Assembly: GCA_963682025.1 (NCBI GenBank)
Contig: OY821517.1
Coordinates: 98,703,946 to 98,767,945 of the forward strand
DNA from: Cordilura impudica
Taxonomy: Eukaryota; Arthropoda; Insecta; Diptera; Scathophagidae
Length of the DNA stretch: 64,000 nucleotides
Reading direction: 5' to 3'
A program made the translations under genes and the position numbers. Below the pieces are notes generated by a model. The model was not told the DNA's origin. It saw nothing but the letters and a program-made list of their open reading frames with translations, and made no database searches. Of the stretch, positions 44,791-56,440 are shown one piece after another. The stretch's first letter is position 1, and every line of letters begins with the position of its first letter.

Positions 44791-44964
44791 TGTTAAATAG
44801 CAAACAACTCATTTGACAAATAAGTCACAACTGAAAACTGCTGCCGCTTTATTATTCATTGTACACTTATACTTATATGTAAGTTAACAGAATAACGGAA
44901 TGACTTACAATATAATTAGAGTAGTCAGAGATGGTAAATGTATATAGTGATGATATACATAACA
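44791..44964 (-). repeat. Gypsy 5' LTR, 174 bp
   Basis: It runs TGTTATG...TTTAACA, with TGTTA/TAACA at its ends. A TATA-like CATATAAG and an AATAAA (near 44850) lie inside. It is the only complete LTR of the element. Confidence 0.85.
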
Positions 44965-45221
44965 GTGGTTACCTGATGATTTATGTGTAGATAAAGTGTG
45001 TAAAATTTCAAAAGAATTGCTCAAGGAGATTTTGACTTCGAACATTTATTTGCGACAAAATCGATTTAAAGTTTTTTAAAAACTGATTTATATACGATAT
45101 ACCGTATGAGGCCAGTTGCTGATTGACTTCATGTTTTGACACAACACTCTCGACATGGTGTGCATCCAGAAAGAGAAATGCAGAATAAAAGGTTTTAAAT
45201 CCTTACCCCTCCCCCCCTTAA

Positions 45222-45390
45222 GGTAGTAACCTGTATTACATACTTTGCGCTTTATAACATCTTTGAGCCGATTTGACATCGACTCAACCAACTTTAAATT
45301 ATCGTCTTAACTTCTTTTATCCCATTCATCGAAAATTAAAATTTCTAATAAATCCTTTGCAGTTATTTTATTCTGACGGATTCTATGAAG
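45222..45390 (-). pseudogene. Tc1-like transposase C-terminal fragment
   Basis: The minus strand reads LIFDEWDKRS, a stop, and then LVESMSNRLKDVIKRKVCNT followed by GYY. LVESMPNR..DVIK-type wording is the C-terminal helix of Tc1-like transposases. Nothing else of the gene remains on either side. Confidence 0.6.
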
Positions 45391-46179
45391 ATTTCGGATT
45401 CAAGCTTTTTTAATTTTTTCATTAATTTTTTCACTACAATGGTTTAGTGGTTAACCTTATTTTTTATTTTGATATATCAGCTCACCCATCTAGAATATTT
45501 TTTATGTTCTCATATGCTTATTTTTTTAAACCAATATCTTTCTAAAATAACTGTTCAACATTTTGAAAAATAAAATAGTTCGGCCATTTTTTAAGAAAAC
45601 AAAAATTTTGTTGTGAAAAAAGTGTACGGTTTGACATAAACTCGCCAAATTTAGGCTCTAGGCCTGGTTGATTTAATTCTCATATATAAGATAATCATAT
45701 CAGTCATTAAAATCTCATTCAATTCGTCCAACATGATTGCGATCTGGCTTAGGACCATATTTTAGCCATTTTTGCGAAAAGCTGTCTCTAAATATTTAAT
45801 GATAATACACACCTTGTATGAGCGATTTTTGCTCTTGGCACTCATACGACACGTGTAACAAAATTTATATTCAATTTTCTGAGGACATCAAATTATGGCT
45901 GGGTTAATATTATTAAAACATAATTAAATAATATAAATTTTTTGAAAGAAGAAAAAAATAAAGATATTAAATTATTAGAAATTATATTGATTGTATAAGT
46001 TCGACAAAATCTGTAACCTTTATTTAAAAAAATAAAAAGTTGGAATTTCGTTTTGCAAAAGGATTAATAGTAAAAATTGACAAAATTAATAAAAAAAAAA
46101 TAAATAAACCACAATAATTAACAACTAAAAATATTTTCTGCACTATTTTGTTTTTTCTCTCTTTTTATGTGTGTGTGTG
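45391..46179. other. Unassigned stretch left of the host exon
   Basis: AT-rich, no coding seen. Probably intron or upstream region of the gene at 46521. Confidence 0.4.
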
Positions 46180-46345
46180 TCCACTTCTACAACTACTACC
46201 ACTACTACTACTAAAATAAATAATATCATACTAACACCAACCATATTAATAAAAAACAACAACATCAACAACTACTACCACTACCAAAATACTACAACCT
46301 AAAAACCACACAACAACAACAATATCACGTTCATCATTATTATAA
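46180..46345. repeat. Low-complexity ACT/ACC/AAC triplet region
   Basis: Runs of CTACTACCACTACTACTACT and ACAACAACAACAATA lie about 180-330 bp before the exon. They are common in fly introns and 5' UTRs. Confidence 0.7.
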
Positions 46346-46520
46346 CCAAAATCATTGTTTTATTTCAAATGTTAACTTTACAACTTGCTTTTCGTCTCCC
46401 ACCTCTGTTTTTATACCCTCCACTAAATACTCACGATGCTTAACGTTCGAAAAATATTACGCGAAAACCGCTAACCGATGAAACGCTATCGATTCCAAAT
46501 TATTCAAATTACTGAAAATT

Positions 46521-46963
46521 TTGAGTTTTCGAATTAGGCTCTTACGTGCCGATTTGTTATCGTTGAGACGTAAAGGAGCTTTAAAAATTGGTGGCGGTTT
46601 AATAGGCAATGGGTGTGGTGGTGGTGGTGTAGTTGGTAGTAGTACTGGAGCAACAATAACAACAAGAAGAACGGCAGAAACAATCAAAGCTGATGAGTCA
46701 TCTGCTACATTACAACAGCAGCAACAACAAGATCTGCAATTCCAACAGCAACAGTATCAACTAGAACAAAATAATCATAATTTACCCAACCATTCCCTGC
46801 TGCATGTATCAAATCGCCATTGTGCTCGTTGTAGCACAGAATTGGGCCGCATTACCAACCGTGGTGCTCCCTGTCGGGTTTGTAAATTAAGGGTCTGTAA
46901 GGCATGTCGCGAATTTACCACACGTACCACCGATTGGGTTTGTGTAGTATGTCATAAACAAAT
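46521..46963 (+). CDS. btsz: Exon of a synaptotagmin-like protein (bitesize type) with Rab-effector zinc finger
   Basis: The open frame codes RLLRADLLSLRRKGALK, resembling the end of the first Rab-binding helix of Slp proteins, a glycine-rich and a glutamine-rich linker (QQQQQQ near 46716, QQQQ near 46745), and then an eight-cysteine zinc finger: CARC, PCRVC, VCKAC and CVVC (46819-46955) with RITNRGAPC and TTDWVC. Slp/bitesize proteins bind Rab GTPases through helix-finger-helix at the N-terminus and membranes through two C2 domains downstream; the C2 exons are not in the window. AT|GTAAGC at 46963/46964 is a good splice donor, so the final ATG-TAA reading is intron. The left border is uncertain: CGAATTAG at 46529-46536 is the best acceptor, while the frame stays open back to a stop at 46479. 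This is the only convincing host coding sequence here. Assignment to bitesize is from memory of the motif; a rabphilin-type paralogue is less likely. Confidence 0.68.
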
Positions 46964-47909
46964 GTAAGCATCACTTTTCTTTAGATACCACAATTTTACT
47001 GTTTGCAACTTTGTTTCTTTCCCAAATTTTTCATTTTGTTGTTTGGTGTGTGTGTACGTAACAGCATGATGTCTAATTGATGTTTTAATTTTTTTAAATC
47101 ATGCAACCTTGAATTTTTATATTTCTATCTATGTTGGAATATCGAGTGGAAAGTGTTTAACTTTTTAGCAATTTTTAAGTACATAAAGCATTTATTTTTA
47201 ACGGTCCACTAGAATAAATTCATGATTACGTTCTAATGGTACCTAATGTTGTCTTTGTTTAAAAAGTTCTAATATTTGAGAAAGAGATCAATCTATGGTG
47301 TAAAAAACTATTCTTTACCTTTACCTGTTCAAATTTTCTTTTTATCTCAAAAGTATTTTTATACGTAGTTCTTTTCACCTTATCCCATAAATAGATCAAT
47401 GCCACGACCAAAAAATGTTTGTAACCAAAATTTAAAGAGTAGTTTCCAAATGTGAAAAAAAAACCAAAACTTATTTTTTTTTTTATTTTTAAATATATAA
47501 CATATATATTATTTTAAGTTAATCATTAAATTAATCATTGAAATTCATTAAGCTTGGAAAAGGCTCCATATTAATTTCTAAATTATTAAAATCCTTGATT
47601 AGAACTTAGTGTTTCAAGATGTAATAAATATTTTTTTGAAAATACAATAAAAAGATTTTAGATTCTTTCAATTTAACATTTTTTAGTTGGAGAGTTACTT
47701 TCATGCATACATTGTTCAAATTGCGGCCAATAAAAATTTACATTTAAGTAATTCGTTATATTAAGTATATTTACCGTTTCTAATAAAATTTAACTTTAAA
47801 CGAAATTACTTTTAATAAGATTGCTTAAAATAAATTCAAAATTTAATATCAATTGGAAAATGCACTTTTTCAGATTGATATTTTTTATATTAAGAATGTA
47901 AGAGAGAAG
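46964..47909 (+). other. Probable intron sequence after the exon
   Basis: Starts with the donor GTAAGC. AT-rich, with no further exon recognised; the intron probably extends far to the right through the transposons. Confidence 0.5.
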
Positions 47910-48270
47910 TAAACAAGCAAGATTCCCTATACCACGCGTTTAGAAAAAGTGTCTTAGGTCAAACTATTTGGATATAGAAAATAAGAATAAAAAAAACTTG
48001 AGAGGCATTGTTATTAATTTTTTTGCCTATAGATATGAAAATGTTCATATCGGATGCAGTATTTATATGGGGACTAGCTCGATATATATGGAGACTGGAC
48101 TGATCCTGACCATATTTAGTAAAGAAACTTATTCTCTGCAAAAACATGTACAAACCAAGTGTGAGAAAAATCTGAACAATATTATTGTTCTTTGATAAAT
48201 TTAAGTTTTATATGGGGGTTATGACCAAATTTTTGTCCGACAGGGTTTATTTTTGGACAAATCTTTAACC
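47910..48270 (-). mobile_element. DINE-1/mini-me-like element, 3' half, old
   Basis: AACAAGCAAGATTCCCTATA then CCACGCGTTTAG and GGATATAGAAAATAAG align with the 3' half of the family (compare 58516 and 59118). The palindrome and the GTCC-bearing 5' half are missing. Confidence 0.65.
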
Positions 48271-48319
48271 TGATCAACATTACAGTATGTCTATAACAAT
48301 TTGTATAAGGTTAGGGGCT

Positions 48320-50065
48320 GATTATCGCAGGGCAACGTAACGATTGAATTAACTTGGAAAAGCCGCTCATTATCCCTGTTGATGGTAGTTCAAGTCGGTT
48401 CACCTTGTCATCACTTGTGATGACACTGTCACTAAAGTAACAGTGGTGGCCTCCACGCGGCAATCAGGACCCGCTAGTTGACGGATAGGGTGAGAGGCGG
48501 GCTGTTCCTCTAGGTTTCCCTGAGGCTATGCGTTGGCCTTGTAAGCCGCCATGTTTAGAAAAGCACGAGTTTGTTAGCAGTTTTGTAGGCGGCAAACGGT
48601 TACGTAACCTTGTCATCGGTTTTACACCTGCCGATAAAAGACTCGCTGCAATCCGAATCGTAACTAAATTTTTAAACATTAGCCTAATTTGTGCACATGC
48701 TCCGACTGCAGACAAAGATGATGGTGCCAAAGACCGCTTCTATGATCGCCTTGATCAAGCATGCATCATGATTTGAATTGAACCCACAAGAGAGGAGATC
48801 CCACAATTTGCACCAACTACCGGGGTATAAACCTCCTTTCCGTTGCATATAAGATATCTTCATCCTTAATATGTGAACGTCTTAAGCCGTACATCAACAA
48901 CCTTATAGGAAAATATCAGTGTGGATTTCGACCTGGCAAATTCACCATAGACCAGATTTTCACATTGCACCAAGAAAAGATTCAAGAAAAACAAATCGAC
49001 ACACATCATCTATTCGTTGACTATAAAGCTGCGTTCGATAGCCCGATAAGGGAAAAATTTTATGATGCCATGTATGAGCTTGGTATTCCAGCAAATATCG
49101 TTCGACCTTGTATAATGACACTTCAAAACACAAAAAGTGCCATCAAAATTGGAACAAACCTCTCTGACCCTTTTTTTACAAGCTAGGTTTTAGGCAAGGC
49201 GATGCCTTATCATGTGACTTTTTCAATCTTCGAATGGAGAAGATTTTGCAAGAGACTAAAATCAAAACCTGCTGCTTGCTTATGCTGACGACATTGACAT
49301 CATTTGTCGCAACGCACGAGAAGTAAGTGGAGCTTTTGTAAAACTTGAAAAGCAGTCAAAGATCAAGGGCCTAAAGGTGAACGAGGATAAGAAGAAGTAT
49401 TTTATTTCCAGTGGTAGAGTATCTCAGAGTTTCGAGCAGTGCGTACCTATCGAGAATAATAATTATTATAGCTTTCAGGTTGTAAAAGGCTTCGTCTACT
49501 TAGGTGCCAGTGTTAGTAATAGCATCGATATCAGCTTAGAAATTAAGCGAAGAGTAACTCTGGCCAACAGATGCTACTTTGGTAAGCATCTAAGAAATAC
49601 AGCCCTCTCTCGACGAACAAAAATAACACTCTACAAATCGCTCATCCTGCCCGTACTACTATATGGTGCTGAAACATGGACAATGAAAAGATCAGATGAG
49701 TCATTGCTTACATTAATGGATTCCGAATTCGAATGAATCAGGAGCTGTACGTGCTATATTCCGATGTGGATATAGTCAAGCATATTAAAATACAACGACT
49801 CCGTTGGCTTGGATACACTTGGCGAATGGAAAATGATGCTCCGGCTCGTAAGGTATACAAATAAGAACCCATCGGTGGGCAACGTAGCACAGGGCGACCC
49901 AATCTCCATTGGAACGACCAGGTGCAACAAAACCTAACATCCCTTGGCGTTACCAATTGGCGCCAGCATGCAGAAGACAGAAATAACTGGCGTTCTATTT
50001 TGCTCCAGGCTGAAACCGACTCCCGGTTGTAATAGCCATCAAAAGTAAGTAAACGTAAAGTAAGA
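48320..50065 (+). mobile_element. RTE-like LINE, internally deleted
   Basis: A GC-richer island (48340-50040) with endonuclease and RT remnants in one direction, ending in a short AAGTAAGTAAACGTAAAGTAAG-type tail after the last coding. The left limit is approximate. Confidence 0.7.
48530..50032 (+). pseudogene. LINE endonuclease/reverse transcriptase, broken
   Basis: LVIGFTPADKRLAAIRIVTK and LNISLICAHAPTADKDD (48609-48725) are the middle of an APE-type endonuclease. A deletion then joins to YRGINLLSVAYKI (48817) and KYQCGFRPGKFTIDQIFTLH (48912-48970). The RT continues LFVDYKAAFDSP, FRQGDAL (49190) and LLAYADDIDIICR (49275-49312), the catalytic box, then VYLGASVSN and LPVLLYGAETWT. A final block near 49795-49930 reads RLRWLGYTWRM..., GRP. 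Two aspartates of YADD are intact but stops and frame shifts (near 48775, 49184, 49255, 49736, 49863) kill it. The wording fits RTE-like or related insect LINEs; the clade call is tentative. Confidence 0.75.
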
Positions 50066-50129
50066 ACAATTTGTATTGTTACTGATATTTTAATATTGTT
50101 ATTTGTATGCAATATGTCCAACGGAGTTA

Positions 50130-50640
50130 AGTCATATCATTAGGGGGCCAATTATAATCACCGAAACGAAAGAGTACACAACCAGCAAATGTCTCACCAA
50201 GTGATTGAATCCTTTCACCGGCTGTATGGTACCGACTAGTTGAAACCACATATCATCCTCATCAATATAATACAATTTAAGCAAAAATAAACCTGTTGTA
50301 ATATCGAGCAACAGTAACAGCCACTGGTTGACCAGCTTCATTTTACGAAAAACAATGGTTAAATGGTGCCTCCAGCCAAACATCCGCATCATATGGTAAC
50401 ATGTTGTGGACGCGACATAAAGGTGTGGGTTTTCTAAACCCCAAAAGCGGCAATTTTAAGGATTAACGAAATCAGCATTATGAAAATGTGCTTCATCGCT
50501 TAGAATTATCTTGTTTGAAAAATCAGCACCCACTTGTTGAAGTTCAACAATCCATGTCTTACTAAGGCCATTCTTATGAACCCTGAACTGTCAGCAGGTC
50601 AAACTCTATTTTTCTTTTTATTGCCAACGTTAATAGGAGT
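50130..50640 (-). pseudogene. Mariner-superfamily transposase fragment, heavily decayed
   Basis: From right to left the minus strand reads LSKTWIVELQQVGADFSNKI, ILSDEAHFHNADFVNP (near 50515-50470) with the first catalytic D, NCRFWGLENPH, GWRHH, a decayed V.V..YY region, and DEDDMWFQLVG (near 50255-50223), where QDG would be usual. It then ends at GDYNWPP-like sequence near 50140. At least four stops. Related to the DD41D copies but not close. It abuts the tail of the LINE at 48320-50065. Confidence 0.65.
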
Positions 50641-51865
50641 GGAGGCATATAAATATCATAAACATTAAATATTTATAAAGAAAAAGAAAACATTTTAAAT
50701 TTCTTTTACAACATTTTTCAATTTAATTTAATGTACTTGCATGGTTTTACACAATTTGTAAATATCATTTCGACTTTTATATTCTACAGCCAGTCAGGCT
50801 TCAGTTAAATGTCAATTGTTTGTTTTATTTGTCAATGTGGTTTCGCTGACACTTAGAAAGCAAATTTGAAACAAACAAAATTTGTATTTCTCTTTTTTGT
50901 ATTTTTATTTTCATTTGGTGTTGGCTTGGTAAATTTTTAATGCAATCTATTTGTTACATTGTAAAACTTTATGTTGCTTTTTATGTGTCGAATGTTGTGC
51001 GTGCGGTGTCATTAAACCCTATGATTGTGCATATGAAGAAATTTGCTAAGACTATCCCACGTATTAACACTAAATATAACGATTAAATTTTTTACGGGTC
51101 ATAATTTTTTTTTTTTTTTTTTTTTTTGTAAATAAGTAAAATTTAATAGAAAAAATATTAAACTTTAGTAAAAATTAACCATAATATCTTTCTATACTCG
51201 TACCTTTCATTTATATGTCTTATTGTTGGTCTGAAGATATTTTTTCCTCTGTATTTGTAGCTCCAGGAGCCATAAATGACACAAACTTACTGTGAAAACC
51301 AGAGTTTTGTGTAATTGGTTTCATCAAAAGACGTTCAATAGAAAGTTATCTAATGAAAAACTTGCAAAACTTCTTAAAAGAATGGGGGAATTTCAAAAAA
51401 TGCTCCATACGCTTTGTGTAAAAAAGATTCTCAGACAACTACACTAAATTTTAAAATATGAAAAGTTTGAATGCATTTTACAAAATGCATGTCGACATAC
51501 ACACCTACATAAGTCTGTACGTGTAAACTACAAAGTACAGTATAAAGTTACTTTTACCTACTTTTACTCAATTCGCTTTTACATTAAGCGCATTTACGTG
51601 AACAGTTTCAATATTTTCACCAACATGTTAGCTTTCAGTTTGTATGTAAATCAAAATCAGTATTTTTTTTTTTTTTTTTTTTTTTTGATTTGTTTACTAC
51701 ATAGTATACCTCAAAATTTCTAATATTTGCAAAGGGTTTTGTCATTCTGTTTGTATTAATAAAATATTGTAACGCTTTTAATAAAACGGTTCCTGTAACT
51801 GTTATAATCCGTTTTCGTTTGCATTAACTTCGAATGGAAATATAACACTTAATTTTATAGACTAA
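50641..51865. other. Unassigned AT-rich stretch
   Basis: T-runs of 23 or more near 51104-51127 and 51663-51686. No coding or RNA gene recognised. Confidence 0.4.
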
Positions 51866-53145
51866 CTAGCTGTAACCCGATGCGCTTCGCTACACCCATC
51901 GTAACGAAATAAAAAACTAGAAATATATTTTGTAGAAAACCATTTTATTTATTTTTGGCGATTTTTGATTTTGTCGATTTTTGGTTTTTGCGATTCTAGA
52001 TTTAGGTGATTTATATTTTTTGCGAATTTTGATTTTGCACTTTTTGGTTTTTGCTATTTTTGATTTTGGCGATTTTTGTTTTTTACGATTTTTGTTATTC
52101 GCAATTTTCGGTTTTGGCAATTTTTCATTTTGGCAATTTTTGTTATTCGTCATTTTCGGTTTTTGACTTTGGCGATTTTAGATTTTTTTTTTAGATTTTA
52201 GGTTTTGACGATTTTGGTTTTTTGCGATATATGATCTGGGCGACTTTTGATATTGGCGATTTTGGGTTTTTGCGATATTTGATTTTGTCGATTTTTGATA
52301 TTGGAGCTTTTTCTTTTTCGTGATTTTCGGATTCGGCGATTTTTTTTGCAATTTTTGATTTGACGATTTTTGTTTTTTGTGATTTTTGATTTTGGAAATT
52401 TTCGGCTATTTTTAATTCAGGCGATTTTTGGTTTTGACGATTTCTGTTCGCCATTTTCGGTTTCGGCGATTTTTGATTGCGACGATTTTTATTATTTCCC
52501 ATTTTTGATTTTGGCGATTTTTGATATTCGCGATTTTCGGTTTTGGCGATTTTTGATTTCTGTTTTTTGCGATTTTTGATTTTGGCGATTTTCGTTATTC
52601 GCGATTTTTGGTTTTGTTAATTTCTAATTTAGAAGATTTTTGATTTGGCGAGAGCTGTTATTTGCGAGTTTCGGTTATGGCGAATTGAGTTTTTTTTTTT
52701 GGCAATTCTTTTGGCGATTTTTGTTTTCGCCATTTTTTATTTTGGCGATTTTTGATTTGGCGATTTTTGTTATTCGCGATTTTCGGTTCCGCCCATATTT
52801 TCCACAACTTCTTACATTGGTAATTATTGTATTTGTCAAAAGTTTCTAGACTGAATGGAGGTGCCAAGACCATTGGTCCAATCCCGCCCATTAACTACTC
52901 ATGAATGCAGAAAAAGTCCCAAAGCTTTTTCCATTATAGTACTTCAGTTATGTGGTATTAAATATTTACTTTGTACGGTGGGTGCCATGCCCATTGGTCC
53001 GATCCAACCAATTTTTTACGCAACTCTTCGAAATTGTTTATTATATACATGTACAGAGTTTCAGAACTCTTTATGTCATCATTAAAAATTCACTTTGCAT
53101 GAGAGGTGCCAAGCCCTCTTGCAAAATCCAAAAACCATATAGCCT
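51866..53145 (-). mobile_element. Helitron (family B), 5' end missing, with expanded minisatellite
   Basis: The minus-strand 3' end is CGGGTTACAGCTAG|T at 51866. A hairpin CGATG/CATCG enclosing TAGCGAAGC lies just before it, the same plan as at 61176-61592 where the arms are CGGTG/CACCG. Family-B tandem units (GGTGCCAAGACCATTGG, CGGTGGGTGCCATGCC) are at 52840-53130. The 5' TC end is lost where the DINE copy begins at 53146. Confidence 0.78.
51945..52790 (-). repeat. AAAATCAAAAATCGCC-type minisatellite inside the Helitron
   Basis: About 850 bp of imperfect 15-17-bp units (GATTTTTGATTTTGGC on the + strand). The same sequence occurs as only a few units at the same place in the Helitron copies at 17030-17130 and 30770-30870. 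Minus-strand frames coding KNRQNQKSPK repeats are by-products. Confidence 0.88.
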
Positions 53146-53930
53146 ATTTATACCCTATACCACTATGTGGTTTGGGTATAATGACTTTGTGCTGCTGTTT
53201 GTAACAACCAAAAATATTTGACCTAGACCCATCTTTAATTATACCGATCGAATCAGAATCACTTTTGAGTTGATTTAACAATGTCCGTCCGTCCGTCCGT
53301 CCGTCTCTGTGTCCATGTAAACCTTGTAATCAAACTGAAGGTCGCATATATGAATATATTTTGAAGAAATTTGGTATGTAAGCTTTTATCGGCCATGAGA
53401 TGAACGCTATTGAAATTGGTGGGAATCGGTCCATGTTCAGACATAGCCCCCAAACAAATCGACATAAATTGCCATCGACATAAATTGCCATAAGATCCAA
53501 CTTGTTATATAGATCTAACTCAAATTGGGTTTCTATGCGTTCTTTACATCCATTAATGAGTACTCCAAAAATGATCCCTTTGGCCCCATATAGAGGTGCT
53601 TCCCGATCTTCACTTAAATCTATTAAAAAACAAAAATATTGCACTGATTCTTCTCAAATTTTGTTTGTATATATTTTTGCAAAATACAAGAGACTTTACC
53701 AAACATGATCAGGATCGGTCCCATTTTGGACCTAGTCCCCATATAGATATAGCATCCGATATGAACTGTTTCATATCTGCAGCCAAAAAAATTAATAAAA
53801 ATACCACTCAAATTTGGTTTTTGCTTATTTTCTATGTCCAGTTAGTTGGGCCTACGAGATAGGGTTTCTAAACGCATGGTATAGGGTATCGTATAGTCGG
53901 TCTAGACCGTCTATAATTTTCTTACTTGTT
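53146..53930 (+). mobile_element. DINE-1/mini-me-like element, full length
   Basis: TTATACCCTATACC start with 5' hairpin, GTCC tract (53283-53306), 3' palindrome with one changed base (GGTCTAGACCGTC) and CTTACTTGTT end. It carries a short local duplication, ATCGACATAAATTGCC, at 53458-53491. It interrupts the Helitron on its left. Confidence 0.87.
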
Positions 53931-55050
53931 TTCCTTTCGGATAGGCAGTTACCTACTGTTAAATTTCAAGACGATCGGTTTATTGGTATAGTCTCCTATA
54001 AACCACAAAAAAAACTTACATATGTATAAACATACAAAACTCTATTTTTGTATATAAGATAAAGAGAATAGATAAGGTGCCAAATAAAAGAATTAAGTGA
54101 CCGCCAAAAGTGAGTAATGCAATAAGAAGCTGACTTTCATCTCGGGAGCTAAAATGTGCAATATGTACAATTGATTGCAATTTTAAATTAAACCTTCACA
54201 TGTATTTTAAAGCTTTGAAATAAAATAAAATTCTGTAACAATATACTTGATCCTTATAACAAGCGGGGCTGATTTAGCGATTTCCATCTGCTCGTCTGGT
54301 GAAATCATGATCACACCCTTAATAGCACAACTGGGTTGTTAATTTTTAGTGAAAATTATTCATTCATATTATGACCAGGTTGCTATTTACATTAACAAAT
54401 TCGGTTAAAGAGTTTCAGATATTTTAACGCATATGTAAAAACTCTTGAAAATATATGATTTTTCTATGTTGTTGTGGTTGTTGTTGTTATTGCAAATTTC
54501 CTAATTTGTTTGTGATAGCTGGAATTGTTATGTTTGTTGTGGTTGTTGTGTTTGTAGCATTTGCTTAATAACTGTGTATATACTCCACGTGTCTTTTTAG
54601 TTTAGGCCGGTAATGCAATACCAGGAAAATAAATAAAATCGCAAAAACGAAACAAAAAATAATAAAAACAAAAAAGTATATTTTTATATATTTATAAAAA
54701 TTTAAACAACTATTTATAAATTTTAACAAAACTTTGGATGTAGGAAGTATTTCTTTCTTTTATGTTTGTAATCATTTCTAATTTTAATACCTATGTATGT
54801 CAATTTTTTTTTTATACAATTTATGTTTTAATGAATTCAAGACATGTGATTTGTAAAAAACCTTCAGCTTCGAAACTTGAAATATTTTAAATACATTTCC
54901 TATTAAATACTTTAAAGATTCTTTAATATTGGTCAGATTATAACAATTTGCCTATTGAATTTCCTCTAATTTAAAAAAGTTTAACAAAAGTTAATTTAAA
55001 AATTATTTCCATAGAATTAACAAAAAAAAATTCACTAGGTCTGGCTATCA
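53931..55050. other. Unassigned AT-rich stretch
   Basis: GTTGTTGTGGTTGTTGT-type runs lie near 54470-54560. Nothing else recognised. Confidence 0.4.
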
Positions 55051-55054
55051 CGTC

Positions 55055-56440
55055 TTGTTCATTGTTTTATACAAGGGGTCAAATGACAAGAAGATCTATT
55101 TCGATTTTTCAATTCCATTACTTTGGAGAGAGTCAAGTAATCACCAATCCGATTGTTATTTCTGTTTAACTAAAGTTGCTGGATTCAATATGAAAAATCG
55201 AAAAAATACTTATTACGCGAATGTCCCATCGGTTTCCAAACCAGTTCAACGTCCACTAAATGATCCATTACCAGCGGTGGTAGTTTGTATGAGGCTGATG
55301 ATGAACGCCATTTAGTGACACAAACTGAGCTGAATGATTTAATTCGGGATTTACATTTAACGAAGCAAGACGCAGAATTACTAAATTCACGCATGCAGCA
55401 GTGGAAACGTCTTGCAGTTGGGACAAAAGTAACAATCTATAGAAATAGAAGCTTGGAATTGGCTGCACATTTTGAAAAGAAACACTCTATTCTATGCTGT
55501 GCTGATGTTGATGGTTTATTTCAAACAATGAACCAGCCATATAACAAAACTGAATGGAGAATAATCTATTGATGGCTCTAAGTACAGTTTAAAGGATCTT
55601 CTTTTGCATATTGGGAATGAAAATCCATCCAATCCAATTGCTCATTCCATTAATACAAAGGAAAATTATGATTCAATGACTTAAATTTTAATATTACTCA
55701 AATACAACGATCATAAATGGAAGATCTGTGGTGACCTTAAGGTGTGTGATTTTAATTTCTTTGTATATATAGTAAAGACCACCGTATATAACTGTAAATT
55801 AATCTGCTTGAGGCCATTTGTTTGTTGACTGGTAAGCAAGAGGTTTCGCAAAATACTGTTGTTTCCTTTGTCTATGGGATACTCGAGCTAGATGTCATCA
55901 TTACATCAGAACTGAGTGGCCAAAAAGGACTGAGTATTCACCAAGAAAACAAAAAATTTCAAATAAAACATTAATTGATCCAAATGATGTTCTTCTTCCG
56001 CCTCTGCACACAAAGAAGAACTTTGTAAAGGCTCTGGACAAAGATGGTGCAGCATTTAAATATTTCCTAAAATTTCATATGCTAAAATCAAAGAAGGCAT
56101 ATTTGTTGGCCCTCAGATCAGGAAGCTGTTGAATGATGACAATTTTTCACAATTTTTATTGGAGAAAGAATTTGCAGCTTGGAAATTTTTCAAGAGCATC
56201 GTGGACAGTTTTCTTGGAAACAATAAGAGTAAAAACTACAGACAAATTGTCACTCAAAATGCATTTTCTTCATTCGCATATAGATTTTTTCCACAAAACC
56301 TAGTTGCGGTGAGTGACGAACAAGGGGAGCGTGCACAGCATGATTTAATGAAAATTTAAGAAATCGTCAAGGATTTTGGGACAAAAGCATGCTGAGAGAC
56401 TATTGCTGGACTCTAATACGTGAAACCGAATGAACAAAAT
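55055..56440 (+). pseudogene. Second copy of the long-TIR transposon gene family, degenerate
   Basis: Blocks in family order: IPLLWRESSNHQSDCYFCLT (55105-55165), QTELNDLIRDLHLTKQDAEL (55322-55380), VGTKVTIYRNRSLELAAHFE (55419-55478), ADVDGLFQTMNQPYNKTEWR (55503-55560), WKICGDLK (55717-55740), a possible GT-AG intron (55742-55810) then AICLLTG, FLCLWDTRA-like wording (55865-55890), LLPPLHTKKNFVKALDKDGA (55992-56055), FVGPQI-like (56101), FLGNNKSKNYR (56210-56242), and VSDEQGERAQHD (56310-56345). It keeps the middle part that the copy at 17994-19365 has lost. Several frameshifts and stops. No long inverted repeats could be matched around it, and its flanks resemble the MITE at 60236-60645 instead. 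Confidence 0.72.

Larger units (their letters stand above)
41101..44964 (-). mobile_element. Ty3/gypsy retrotransposon with inverted LTR-start ends and 5-bp target duplication
   Basis: GTGGT occurs directly at 41096-41100 and 44965-44969. Between them the two ends are perfect 37-bp inverted copies: 41101-41137 and 44928-44964, both equal to the first 37 bases of the LTR (TGTTATGTATATCATCAC...). One normal 5' LTR (44791-44964) is present on the minus strand, followed by a primer site and gag-pol. The 3' part of the element (pol tail, purine tract, 3' LTR) is absent and replaced by the inverted LTR-start piece. Total 3864 bp. Confidence 0.88.

Noticed and set aside
44965..45100. Possible env gene or second LTR right of the gypsy element
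   Set aside because: This is upstream of the element's 5' LTR in its own orientation and shows neither coding nor LTR sequence.
51917..52502. Minus-strand frames with KNRQNQKSPK repeats
   Set aside because: Pure by-product of the 15-17-bp minisatellite; interrupted and in several frames.
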